Assembly (NCBI RefSeq): GCF_003086295.3
Contig: NC_092045.1
Span: forward strand, 92,890,693-92,954,692
Length of the DNA stretch: 64,000 bases
Reading direction: 5' to 3'
Source: Arachis hypogaea
Lineage: Eukaryota > Streptophyta > Magnoliopsida > Fabales > Fabaceae
Shown here: piece after piece, positions 24,535 to 34,426 of the stretch
Numbering within the stretch: position 1 is the stretch's first letter
Layout of the letters: each line of letters starts with the position of its first letter
Position numbers and translations under genes: made by a program
The notes under the pieces: model-generated
Databases searched by the model: none
The model's input: the letters and a program-made list of their open reading frames with translations, nothing else
What the model was told of the DNA's origin: nothing

Positions 24535-24680
24535 TTTTGGGCGTTCAACGCCCAATTGCAGTATGTTTCTGGCGTTGAACACCAGTTCCATGCTTCTTCC
24601 TGGCGTTCAGCGCCAGCTCCATGCTCTGTTCTGGCGTTGAACACCAGCCAGATGCTCCTTACTGGCGTTTAAATGCTAGT
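24535..24680. repeat. Tandem palindromic repeats, CTGGCGTTGAACGCCAG type
   Basis: About five units spaced 30-40 bp, each a short inverted repeat (for example 'gggcgttcaacgccc', 'ctggcgttcagcgccag'). The same palindrome occurs in both LTRs of this element. Confidence 0.85.
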
Positions 24681-24924
24681 AGGTCCTTCCTCTAGGGTGT
24701 GATTTTTCTTCTGCTATTTTTGATTCTGTCTTTAATTTTAATATTTTTTTTGTGACTCCACATGATCATGAACCTAATAGAACATAAAAGAACAATAAAA
24801 AGAAAAATAAAATTAGGTAAATAAAAATTGGGTTACCTCCCAATAAGCGCTTCTTTAATGTCAATAGCTTGACAGTGAGCTCTTATGGAGCTTCACAGAT
24901 GTTCAGAGCATTGTTGGGACCTCC

Positions 24925-25012
24925 CAACACCAAACTTAGAGTTTGAATGTGGAGGTTCAACACCAAACTTAGAGTTTGGTTGTGACCTCCCAACACCAAA
25001 CTTAGAGTTTGA
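24925..25012. repeat. Short direct-repeat array with ACCAAACTTA core
   Basis: Three copies about 33 bp apart of a unit around 'caacaccaaacttagagttt', ending with gag's stop region. Confidence 0.85.
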
Positions 25013-25034
25013 CTGTGGGGGGCACTATTTGACT

Positions 25035-26743
25035 CTACATTGAGAGAAGCTGTTCATGCTTCCTCTCATTACCAAATAACTTGGCATTTAGCTTCATGAT
25101 GGTTCCTAGATATTGAGCAACTTGCTCTCCAGTTACATCTTCATCCTCTTCAGAGGAAGAATAGTCTTTTGAGCTCATGAATGGCAGACGGAGGTTTAAT
25201 GGAATCTCTATGGTCTCTATATGAGCCTCAGATTTCTTTGGGTCCTCAATAGGGAACTCCTTCTTGGTTGGGAGACGTCCCATGAGGTCTTCCTCATTGG
25301 GATTCACGTCCTCCCCTTCCTCCTTGCATTCGGCCATATTGACTATATCAATGGCCTTGCACTCTCTCTTTGGATTCTCTTCTGTATTGCTTGGGAGAGT
25401 ACTAGGAGGAATTTCAGTGACTTTCTTACTCAGCTGGCCCACTTGTGCCTCCAAATTTCTGATGGAGGACCTTGTTTCAATCATGAAACTTAAAGTGGCC
25501 TTAGATAGATCAGAAACTAAATTGGCTAAGTTAGAGGTACTTTGCTCAGAATTCTCTGTCTGTTGCTGAGAAGATGATGGAAAAGGCTTGCTATTGCTCA
25601 GCCTATTTCGTCCACCATTGTTAAAGCCTTGTTGAGGCTTTTGTTGATCCTTCTATGAGAAATTTGGGTGATTCTCCATGATAAATTATAGGTGTTTCTA
25701 TAAGGTTTACCCATGTAATTTACCTTTGCCATTGCAGGGTTCTCAAGATCATAAGCTTCTTCTTCAGAAGATGCCTCTTTAGTACTGTTGGATGCATTTT
25801 GCCATCCATTCAGACTTTGGGAAATCATGTTGACTTGCTGAGTCAACACTTTGTTCTAAGTCAATATGGCATTCAGAGCATCAATCTCAATAACTCCCTT
25901 CCTCTGAGGCATCCCATTATTCACGAAATTCCTCTCAGAAGTGTACATGAACTAGTTATTTGCAACCATGTCAATAAGTTCTTGAGCTTTTGTAGGCATT
26001 TTCTTTAGGTGAATGGATCCACCTGCAGAATGGTCCAGTGACATCTTAGAGAATTCAGATAGACCATAATAGAATATATCCAGAATAGTCCATTCTGAAA
26101 GCATGTCAGAAGGACACCTTTTGGTCAGCTGCTTGTATCTTTCCCAAGCTTCATAGAGGGATTCACCATCTTTTTGTTTGAATGTCTGAACATCCAATCT
26201 AAGCTTGCTCAGCTTTTGAGGAGGAAAGAATTTAGCCAAGAAGGTCGTGACCAGCTTATCCCATGAGTCCATGCTATCTTTAGGTTGTGAATCCAACCAT
26301 GTTCTAGCTCTGTCTCTTACAGCAAAAGGGAAAAGCATGAGCCTGTAGACTTCAGGATCTACTCCATTCGTCTTTACAGTCTTACAGATCTGCAAGAACT
26401 CAGTTAAAAACTGATAGGGATCTTCTGATGGAAGTCCATGAAACTTGCAGTTTTGTTGCATTAGAGCAACTAGTTGAGGTTTCAGCTCAAAATTGTTTGC
26501 TCCAATGGTGGGAATTGAGATGCTTCTTCCATCAAACTTGGAAGTAGGTGTATTATAATCACCAAGCATCCTCCTTGCATTATTGTTGTTAGGTTCGGCT
26601 ACCATGTCTTTTTCTTGTTCAAAAACTTCAGTAAGGTTGTCTCTGGATTGTTGTAATTTAGCTTCTCTTAGTTTCCTCTTCAGAGTCCTTTCAGGTTCTG
26701 GATCAGCTTCAACAAGAATGCCTTTTTCCTTGTTCATGCTCAT
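25035..26743 (-). pseudogene. Athila-type Gag, stop- and frameshift-damaged
   Basis: ATG at 26743 opens a 263-codon frame to about 25952. It has a charged N-terminus (MSMNKEKGILVEADPEPERT) and the retrotransposon Gag core (about residues 90-260: 'NNFELKPQLVALMQQNCKF', 'RARTWLDSQPKDSMDSWDKL', 'FLAKFFPP', 'LYEAWERYKQL', 'RCP'). The same frame resumes beyond the stop ('LTQQVNMISQSLNGW', from 25849). It then shifts near 25690, and a last part (25484-25035) reads 'SIRNLEAQVGQLSKKV' and an acidic tail. Capsid formation and RNA packaging are the family role. No CCHC knuckle is evident and no pol follows. Confidence 0.85.
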
Positions 26744-28562
26744 ATGAAAGAGAAAAAGACAAGAAAAGAAGAGGAATCCTCTATGTCACAGTAAAGAGGT
26801 TCCTTATTATTAGTAAAAGAAGAAAGGGGATAAAGAAAGGAGACTCCAAACAGAAAGGTGAGGATAGGGGTAGTGAATTGAGATGAAGAGAGGTGAAGAG
26901 AAGTGTTAGTAAATAAATAATTAAATAGAAGAAGATGAGAGAGAGATTTTTGAAAATATTTTTTAAAAGGAGTTAATGATTTTCGAAAATTAAGATAAGA
27001 AATTAAAATTAAAATTAAAATTTGAAACAATTAATTAATTAAAAAGAATTTTTGAAAAAGAAGGAGATATTTTCAAAAATTAGAGATAGAAAAGTAGTTA
27101 GGTGGTTTTGAAAAAGATAAGAAACCAACAAAAAGTTAGTTAGTTGATTGAAAGAGATTTGAAAATCAATTTTGAAAAGATAAGAAGATATTTTGAAATC
27201 AAATTTTTAGATAAGACAATTTTTGAAAAAGATATGATATAAAAGATATGATAAAAAGATATGATAAGAAGATAAGATAGAAAAGATATGGTTTAAAAAA
27301 GATTTAAATTTTAAAATTAAATTTGATTACTTTACTAACAAGAAACTACAAGATAAGATTCTAGAATTTAAAGATTGAACCTTTCTTAACAAGAAAGTAA
27401 CAAACTTTAAATTTTTGAATTAATCACATTAATTGTTAGCACATTTTCAAAAATTTTGAAATAAAATTAAGAAAAAGATATTTTGAAAAATAATTTTCAA
27501 AATTTTCAAAAAATTGAAAAAATGAAAAGGATATGATTTTTGAAAAAGATTTTGAAAAGATAGGATTTTTTTTAAAATTGAAAATTTGACTTGACTTATA
27601 AGAAACAACTAATTTTAAAAATTTTTGACTAAGTTAACCCAAATTTTTTAAATTTTGAGAGAAAAAAGGAAAAGATATTTTTTTATTTTTTTAAAATTTT
27701 TAATGATGAGAGAGAAAAACAACAAAAATGACTCACAACATAAAAATTATGAATCAAAACTCATGATGCATGCAAGAATACTATGAATGTCAAGATGAAC
27801 ACCAAGAACACTTTGAAGATCATGATGAACATCAAGAACATATTTTTGAAAAATTTTTGATGCAAAGAAAACCTGCAAGACACCAAACTTAGAAATCTTT
27901 AATGCTTGGACTCTAACAAACGAAAAATGCATATGAAAAACAAGAAAATATACAAAACAAGAATACATCAAGATCAAACAAGAAGACTTACCAAGAACAA
28001 CTTGAAGATCATGAAGACTATGAATGCATGAATTTTCGAAAAATGCATAATAATTTTAAAAACATGCAATTGACACCAAACTTAAAAATTGACTCAAGAC
28101 TCAAACAAGAAACACAAAATATTTTTGATTTTTTTTCTAATTTTTTTGTATTTTATTTTATTTTTTCGAAAAACATATAGGAAAAAGAAAATAAGAAATT
28201 CAAAATCTTTAAGAAGAATTCCAGGAATCTTTCAATATTAGCCCAAAGCTCCAATCAAAGGGTTGGACATGGCTTAATAGCCAGTCAGCTTTAGGATGGA
28301 ATTACATGCATTGTGGTGATTAGTTGAAGACCGATTCCAAAGGAGTTTGAATATGGCTTTGCAGCCAGCCAGGATTCAACATGCTTCATGAAACTCTGGA
28401 ATCCATTCTTAAATGTTTTGAAGCCATAGAATGATTTATTTTAAAAAAAAATTTTGAAAACAGGAATAAAAATTTTTTTGAAAGATTTTTGAAAAGTTTT
28501 TGAAAAGAAAATTACCTAATCTGAGCAACAAGATGAATCGTCAGTTCTCCATACTCGAACAA
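26744..28562 (-). other. Long leader between primer site and gag
   Basis: 1.8 kb of low-complexity sequence, A-rich on the plus strand (many 'ttttgaaaaagat' runs), with no gene. It includes two ACCAAACTTA motifs (27882 and 28074). It is probably the 5' untranslated leader of the element. Confidence 0.65.
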
Positions 28563-28580
28563 TCCCCGGCAACGGCGCCA
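28563..28580 (-). other. Primer-binding site, tRNA-Asp type (Athila-like)
   Basis: The minus strand reads TGGCGCCGTTGCCGGGGA six bases after the 5' LTR. This is the PBS characteristic of plant Athila elements and many peanut gypsy elements. Confidence 0.88.
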
Positions 28581-28586
28581 AAAACT

Positions 28587-30226
28587 TGGTGGACAAAATT
28601 GTGATCATCAACAATGGCACTTTGGTATGTGCATCCATTAACTCAGCACTTTCTTTCCACAATTTCGCTCAACTAACCAGCAAGTGTACTGGGTCGTCCA
28701 AGTAATAAACCTTACGTGAGTAAGGGTCGATCCCACAGAGATTGTTGGTATGAAGCAAGCTATGGTCATCTTGTAAATCTCAGTCAGGCGGATAATAAAG
28801 GGTTATTGGATTTTCAAATAATAATAATAAATGATAAATAAATAGAAAATAGTTACTCATATAATTCAATGGTGGGAATTTCAGATAGGTGCATGGAGAT
28901 GCTGTGTTCCTTCTGAATCTCTGTTTTCCTACTGCTTTTATCCAATCTTTGTCACTCCTTTCTATGGCAAGCTGTATGTAGGGCATCACCGTTGTCAATG
29001 GCTACATTCCATCCTCTCAGTGAAAATGGTCCAAATGCTCTGTCACAGCACGACTAATCATCTGTCGGTTCTTGATCATGTTGGAATAGAATCCCTTGAT
29101 TCTTTTGCATTTATCATCACGCCCAGCAATCGCGAGTTTGAAGCTCGTCACAGTCATTCAATCCCGGAATCCTACTCGGAATACCACAGACAAGGTTAGA
29201 CTTTCCGGATTCCCATGAATTCTGCCATCAATTCTAGCTTATACCACGAAGATTCTGATTAAGGAATCCAAGAGATATGCGCCCGGTCTAAGGTAGAACG
29301 GAAGTAGTTGTCAGTCACGTGTTCATAGGTGAGAATGATGATGAGTGTCACGGATCATCACATTCATCATGTTGAAGTGCAATGAATATCTTAGAATAGG
29401 AATAAGTCGAATTGAATAGAAAATAGTAGTAATTGCATTGAAACTTGAGGTACAGCAGAGCTCCACACCCTTAATCTATGGTGTGTAGAAACTCCACCGT
29501 TGAAAATACATAAGTGATGAAGGTCCAGGCATGGCCGAATGGCCAGCCCCCAAAATGTGATCACAGGATCCAAAATACAATCCATGATCCAGGATGAAAA
29601 TACAATAGTAAAATGTCCTATTTATAATAAACTAGCTACTTAGGATTTACAAAAGTAAGTAATTGATGCAGAAATCCACTTCCGGGGCCCACTTGGTGTG
29701 TGCTTGGGCTGAGCTTGAATGTTACACGTGCAGAGGCTTTTATTGGATTTGAACACCAAGTTGTAACGTGTTTTGGGCGTTCAACTCTGGTTCGTGACGT
29801 GTTTCTGGCGTTTGACTCCAGAATGCAGCATGGAACTGGCGTTGAGCGCCAGTTTACGTCATCTAATTACGAATAAAGTATAGACTATTATATATTGCTG
29901 GAAAGCTCTGGATGTCTTCTTTCCAAGACAGTTAAGATCGCGCCATTTGGAGTTTTGTAGCTCCAGAAAATCCATTTCGAGTGCAGGGAGGTCAGATTCC
30001 AACAGCATCAACAGTCCTTTGTCAGCCTCCTATCAGAGTTTTGCTCAGGTCCCTCAATTTCAGCCAGAAAATATCTGAAATCACAGAAAAACACACAAAC
30101 TCATAGTAAAGTTCAGAAATATGAATTTAACATAAAAACTAATGAAAACATCCCTAAAAGTAACTAGATCATACTAAAAACTACCTAAAAACAATGCCAA
30201 GAAGCGTATAAATTATCCGCTCATCA
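28587..30226 (-). repeat. 5' LTR (minus strand) of the Athila-type element
   Basis: 1640 bp, match to 21065-22706; next to the tRNA-Asp PBS. Confidence 0.92.
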
Positions 30227-30231
30227 ATGAT

Positions 30232-30720
30232 CATATCTCAGCTATTCTTGATGGTCTTCCAGAAGAGTATACAATTTTTAATACATCGATATTGGATCAT
30301 GTCTGAATTGTCCTCATACAAGGTTCCAGAGGTTGAATGATTCCTTAAAGCATTTGATGATATGATTGAAAGGTATAAGAAACCTCAAGGAATCCTTCCT
30401 ATAGCTAATCTTGCTCAAGCTCCAGCATCATATGGTTTTAAATAAGATAGAGGCAATAATTTTAGAAGAGGTTGTGGTGGAAGAAATGGCTGTGGAGGTG
30501 GCAGATTCAATTATTTTTCTCCCAGACCACAATGCCAACTATGTAGAAGGCAGGGCCATGTTGTTCAAAATTACTTTCATGATTTTGATCCAAACTTTCA
30601 GAATGTGGGTTCGACTTTTACATAGGCATCACAACAAGTTCTTTACTCAACCATGTACCCACCACCACCTCCATCTTCCTTCCATCAACCCCGTGCTTAC
30701 CTTTCAATACCGTCCATTAC
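30232..30720 (+). pseudogene. copia gag, C-terminal piece with damaged zinc knuckle
   Basis: It opens 'HISAILDGLPEEYTIF', the conserved copia Gag block, then loses frame. At 30533-30574 a CCHC knuckle reads CQLCRRQGHVVQNY: the final cysteine is tyrosine, consistent with one G-to-A change. A Gly/Arg-rich stretch before it is also typical. Confidence 0.78.
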
Positions 30721-30721
30721 A

Positions 30722-31338
30722 AGTGAGTCATCCTGGTACCCCAATTCAAGAGCAAGCCACCATGTAACCCCAGATTCGTCCAATCTACTTACTGTGACAC
30801 CAATATGCAAGATTCTAATACTCTATATGTAGGTAATAGACAAGGTACTTCTATCTCTGCTTCAGGTTCTTCTTACTTGATAGATAAAAATAGCAAACTT
30901 TGTTTTCTGTTGACTAGTTTATTAGATGTACCTCCTATAACACAGAATCTTTTTAGTGTTTTCAAGTTTGCAATTGATAATCATGTCTTTTTTGAGTTTT
31001 TGGCTCATTTTTGTTTGGTACGTGACCAGGATTCTCGAGAGCTACTTCTCCAAGGCATGGCTAAAAATGGAATCTATAACTTTGATAATTTGCAAGTTCA
31101 TAGATCAAATTTAAATTCTTGCAATATTTCTAAGTATCCTTTGTGTAAATTTGTCTCTAGTATACAGACTCAATTGTGTTCACCTACTGCATTTCTTGCT
31201 CAACACAATAATAATAAAATGATTGAATTCTGGCATAAAAAGTTTGGACATACTGCTATTCCTAATGTGCTTACTATTTTAAAACAATGTTCTTTACCTG
31301 TTCATTTTGATCCTGAATGGCTGAATCTATGCATATAA
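30722..31338 (+). pseudogene. copia protease and GAG-pre-integrase region, catalytic site lost
   Basis: Codons at 30734-30751 read W-Y-P-N-S-R where copia proteases have W-Y-x-D-S-G, so both the catalytic Asp (to Asn) and the Gly (to Arg) are gone, each by a single G-to-A type change. The following frame (30805-31338) contains 'PPITQNLFSVFKFAIDN', 'LLLQGMAKNGIYNF' and 'FWHKKFGHTAIPNV', the pre-integrase and the first His/Cys ligands of integrase. Confidence 0.8.
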
Positions 31339-31990
31339 GTGAACATTGCAGCATGGCTAAGATGCATCAGATTCTCTTTCATAAGTCTACTACAACTTAT
31401 AATGCTCCTTTAGAATTAGTGTTTGCTAATATATGGGTCCAGCCTCAATAATATCTCAAAGTAGATATAAATATTATATAAGCTTTGTTGATGCATATTC
31501 TAGGTTCACATGTATTTACTTTCTTATCAACAAGTCTCAGGCGTTACTAGCTTTTCAAACCTTTAAAAATCTTATGGAAAATCAAACAAATTGCAAAATT
31601 AAAGCTCTTCAAATAGATCAAGGTAAAAAAATTTTGTTAACAACTTTTCTTGAATTTCTTTTCGAAAATAGTTTAAGACACAGACTGTCTTGTGCTTACA
31701 CACATCAACAAGGGATTGTTGAACAAAAACATAGACATATCACGGAGGTAAGCATTTCCTTGATAGCTACTGCATCTTTGCCTCTAAAAATTATGGGAAG
31801 ATGCATTTAGTACAGCTGTATTTATTATAAATGGAGTTCCTACTAATGTTCTTCCTAATATATCACCCTGTGAAACATTATGTAGTAAACCTCTTGGTTA
31901 CTCTATCTTTAAAATTTTTTTGTGATTGTTATCCTTATTTGTGACCTTTTAACAAAATTAAGTTTGATTATAAGTCAAAACTATGCCTTT
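31339..31990 (+). pseudogene. copia integrase core, degenerate
   Basis: The readable part (31433-31810) has 'YYISFVDAYSRFTCIYFL', then 'LQIDQGKK' where the second catalytic Asp block stands, and 'THQQGIVEQKHRHI' containing the catalytic Glu. The Gly-Gly/Asn residues that usually follow the Asp are changed. Frameshifts occur on both sides. Confidence 0.8.
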
Positions 31991-33190
31991 TCTGAAATAT
32001 GATTCACAGTTTAAATGACAAGTGCATGAATAAAGAAGGCAAAGTTTACATGTCTAGGCATGTTCAATTTGATGAAAAATTATTCCCTTATTCACAATTG
32101 TTTGAAGCAAAGGTAAATTCTGGTATGGCTCTAGGTAATTCTCCTACTTCTGATTTTCTTGTCTTTACTTTTTATGTTCCCACTACTATACATAATTTTA
32201 TTCATATTTCTGATAATGATTCTCCTCTTGCTGTTCCTACACAAGATACTAATCCATCTTTAGATATTTTTATTTTTGAATCTATCAATAATGCTTTGCC
32301 TACCAATACTCCATTTCCCATTTCTGAAATTGAGATCTTCCTACCCCCTTCATTCTGCCACAAATACTACCTGTAATACTCACAGTATGACTACTAGATC
32401 AAAATCAAAATTGCTTTACCTAACTGCTCTTAGCACTGAAATTCAAATGACACAAGACCTTGTTCACAATATCCTAAAAAATATTTATCAAGCTCTTCAG
32501 TGTCCTCACTGGAAACAAGCGATGGATACTGAATATAGAGCCTTACTGAGATGTCAAATATGGGACTTAGCTATCCCTCCTTCCAATTTCACTATAGTTG
32601 GATCTCGTTGGGTTTTTGCAATCAAAAGAGACCCCAGAGAACTATCCTTCGATATAAAGCTCGTTTAGTATCCCAGGGGTACCATAAAAAAGAAGAAATT
32701 GATTATGAGCATGTTTTCAGTCCTGTAATTCATCTTAGTACAGTTAGAATTGTTATTAGCATTGCTTTGTCTCTTGGTTGGCCGCTGAGGCAATTTGACT
32801 TTGACAATATTTTCCTTAATAGAAAGCTAGAAGAACAAGTTTATATGCCTCAGCGTTAGCATTACTCCAATGAAAATGCTAATCTTGTGTGCAAACTACA
32901 CAAGGCCATTTATGGCCTCAAACAAGCCCCACGAGCCTGGTTCAATACTCTAAATCATACCTTAATGCAGTTTGGATTCAAGCACACCACATCTGACTAG
33001 TTACAGTTTGTTAAACAAAATAATAATTCTGTTATCTTTCTCCTTGTTTATGTTGATGACATTGTTGTAACAAGAAGCAATAGTGTTGAAATTGACAAAT
33101 TAATCACATATCTTAACAATATTTTTTCTCTCAAAGACTTGGGTCATTTTTACCATTTTCTAGGACTTTGAGGCTCATTATGCTTCTAAT
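31991..33190 (+). pseudogene. copia linker and reverse transcriptase, frameshifted
   Basis: The linker (31999-32400) is followed by the RT start ('DTEYRAL', 'GSRWVFAIKRDP'), then in another frame 'YKARLVSQGYHKKEEIDY' and 'FSPVIHLSTVRIVIS' (32650-32770), 'KLHKAIYGLKQAPRAWF' (about 32890) and the catalytic YVDD intact at 33049-33060. Several stops and frame changes make it non-functional. Confidence 0.85.
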
Positions 33191-34170
33191 ACATGTCTAT
33201 TATTAAATCAGCATAAATATGCTGTTGATGTTCTAAGTCGTGCTAACATGTCTGATTGGCATGCTATGCCTACACCAATGGTATCTGATCTGAAATTGAG
33301 TGCTCATGAGTTTGACCATTTTAAAAATCCAAAATTGTATAGATCTATTATATGTTCACTTCAATATTTTACAATAACTAGACCTGATCTAGCATATTCT
33401 GTGAATAAAGCGTCCCAATTCATGCATGATCTACGATTACATCACTAGAAGGAAGTCAAATGCATACTTAGATACTTGAAGGGAACCATGGAGTTGTTTT
33501 TTATAAGAGCTCTAACTTTCGTTTATTGGCCATTTCTAATGCAAATTGGGCAGGTGATATTGATGATAGGTGGTCCATCACAGGTTACTACATCTACTTT
33601 GGAGACAATCTTGTTTCTTAGAAGAGCAATAAGCAATCCAAGGTTAGTAGAAACAACACTGAAGCAGAATACTTGGAATTTGGATCCTCTAAATTTTGAA
33701 TTTTCACTTTAGAGGGTAAAGTATGATCTCTCACCCTTGAATGATTTCTCTCTCATATTTTCTCTTAGTCCCACTTATGAAATAAATGATGAGAGATTAC
33801 ACTTTACACTTTAAAGTAAAATTCAAAATTTAGAGGATCCAAATCCTATTGCTGGCTGCTGCTCAAAGTGAGCTTGTGTCTATCCAACAATTACTAAATG
33901 AACTATATATTATTCAATCTATAGCCCCTGCTATTTCCTGCGACAATTAAAGTGCTTACCTCCTTGCTGCCAATCCTGTTTTACACAATAGATGCAAGAA
34001 TCTAGAAATCGATTTGCATTGCATCAGAGATATGGTCAACAGTAAAGGACTTCATGTTGTTCACATACCCGCATTAAACCAAGTAGCTGATGTTTTGACT
34101 AAACTTTTGTCTTTACACTTATTCAGCAAGTTCAAAGACAAACTTAAAGTAATTTCAAAATCCCACTTAA
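33191..34170 (+). pseudogene. copia RNase H, split by a MITE
   Basis: Pieces read 'RPDLAYSVNKASQFMH' (33380-33430), 'NANWAGDIDDRWSITGYYI' (about 33540-33595) and 'NTEAEY' (33654-33671). These are followed by a 172 bp MITE, then by 'AAAQSELVSIQQLLNELY' and 'VHIPALNQVADVLTKLLS' (34050-34115), the usual C-terminus. There are multiple stops. Confidence 0.83.
33675..33846. mobile_element. MITE inserted in copia RNase H
   Basis: 172 bp almost-perfect inverted repeat. The left arm starts GGAATTTGGATCCTCTAAAT and the right arm is its complement (ending AGGATCCAAATCC); the arms continue inward through 'ttttgaattttcactttagagg'. No clear target duplication. The coding frame of RNase H is interrupted exactly here. 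Confidence 0.82.
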
Positions 34171-34173
34171 GTT

Positions 34174-34188
34174 TGAGGGGGAGGGGGT
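34174..34188 (+). other. Polypurine tract of the copia element
   Basis: TGAGGGGGAGGGGGT directly before the 3' LTR start at 34189. Confidence 0.85.
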
Positions 34189-34421
34189 TGTTAAGAGTAG
34201 TTAGTTTGATGGTTTTTAATTGGTACTCTTTAGACTAGAGATTTGTTCTGTTTTTGCTCTTTTCTATGTGCGGGACTTGCTCATTGTAAAAGTATGACAC
34301 ACTATGATATCAGCCTTCTCTACAAGTTTAGAGTTCTATTTCTCTGTGTGTTGATTCTGCATAATCAAGTCTATTGAATGATCTTTCTCTGTTCATACCA
34401 AAACTCAATACAAAATCTTCA
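34189..34421 (+). repeat. 3' LTR of the copia element
   Basis: 233 bp, TG...CA, matches the 5' LTR at 10601-10841. Confidence 0.88.
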
Positions 34422-34426
34422 CTTCT

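Larger units (their letters stand above)
22707..25034 (-). other. Non-coding interior between gag and 3' LTR, with repeated motifs
   Basis: 2.3 kb where pol would be expected. It holds T-rich runs (23330-23460), a series of GGCGTTGAAC/GCGCCAG palindromic repeats (24535-24680), and a short direct-repeat array of 'caacaccaaacttagagttt' (24925-25012). No retroviral domain is readable in any frame. Confidence 0.7.
21065..30226 (-). mobile_element. Non-autonomous gag-only Ty3/gypsy element with Athila-type primer site (abundant peanut-type LTR)
   Basis: LTRs of 1642 and 1640 bp (21065-22706 and 28587-30226) flank 5.9 kb. A perfect 5 bp target duplication ATGAT lies at 21060-21064 and 30227-30231. 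On the minus strand the LTR starts TGATGAGCGGATAATTTATA and ends CCACCA, followed by a PBS complementary to tRNA-Asp. Gag is present (26743-25035), but no protease, RT or integrase is found. The LTR pair differs by about 3% in the ~500 bp I compared, so the insertion is fairly recent. LTR start, PBS and Gag agree with the peanut FIDEL/Feral group as I recall it, Feral being the gag-only partner; that name is inference. Confidence 0.88.
10601..34421 (+). mobile_element. Ty1/copia retrotransposon stretched to 23.8 kb by nested insertions
   Basis: LTRs at 10601-10841 and 34189-34421 both start TGTTAAGAGTAGTTAG and end in CA. The flanks CTTCC (10596-10600) and CTTCT (34422-34426) fit a worn 5 bp target duplication. 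A PBS-like TGGTATCTAAAACC follows the 5' LTR and a polypurine tract precedes the 3' LTR. The coding order gag-protease-integrase-RT-RNase H is that of Ty1/copia. Gag is in three pieces (10958-11140, 20756-21064, 30232-30720) separated by two large insertions. The element is dead: many stops, and protease catalytic residues are lost. Confidence 0.9.
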
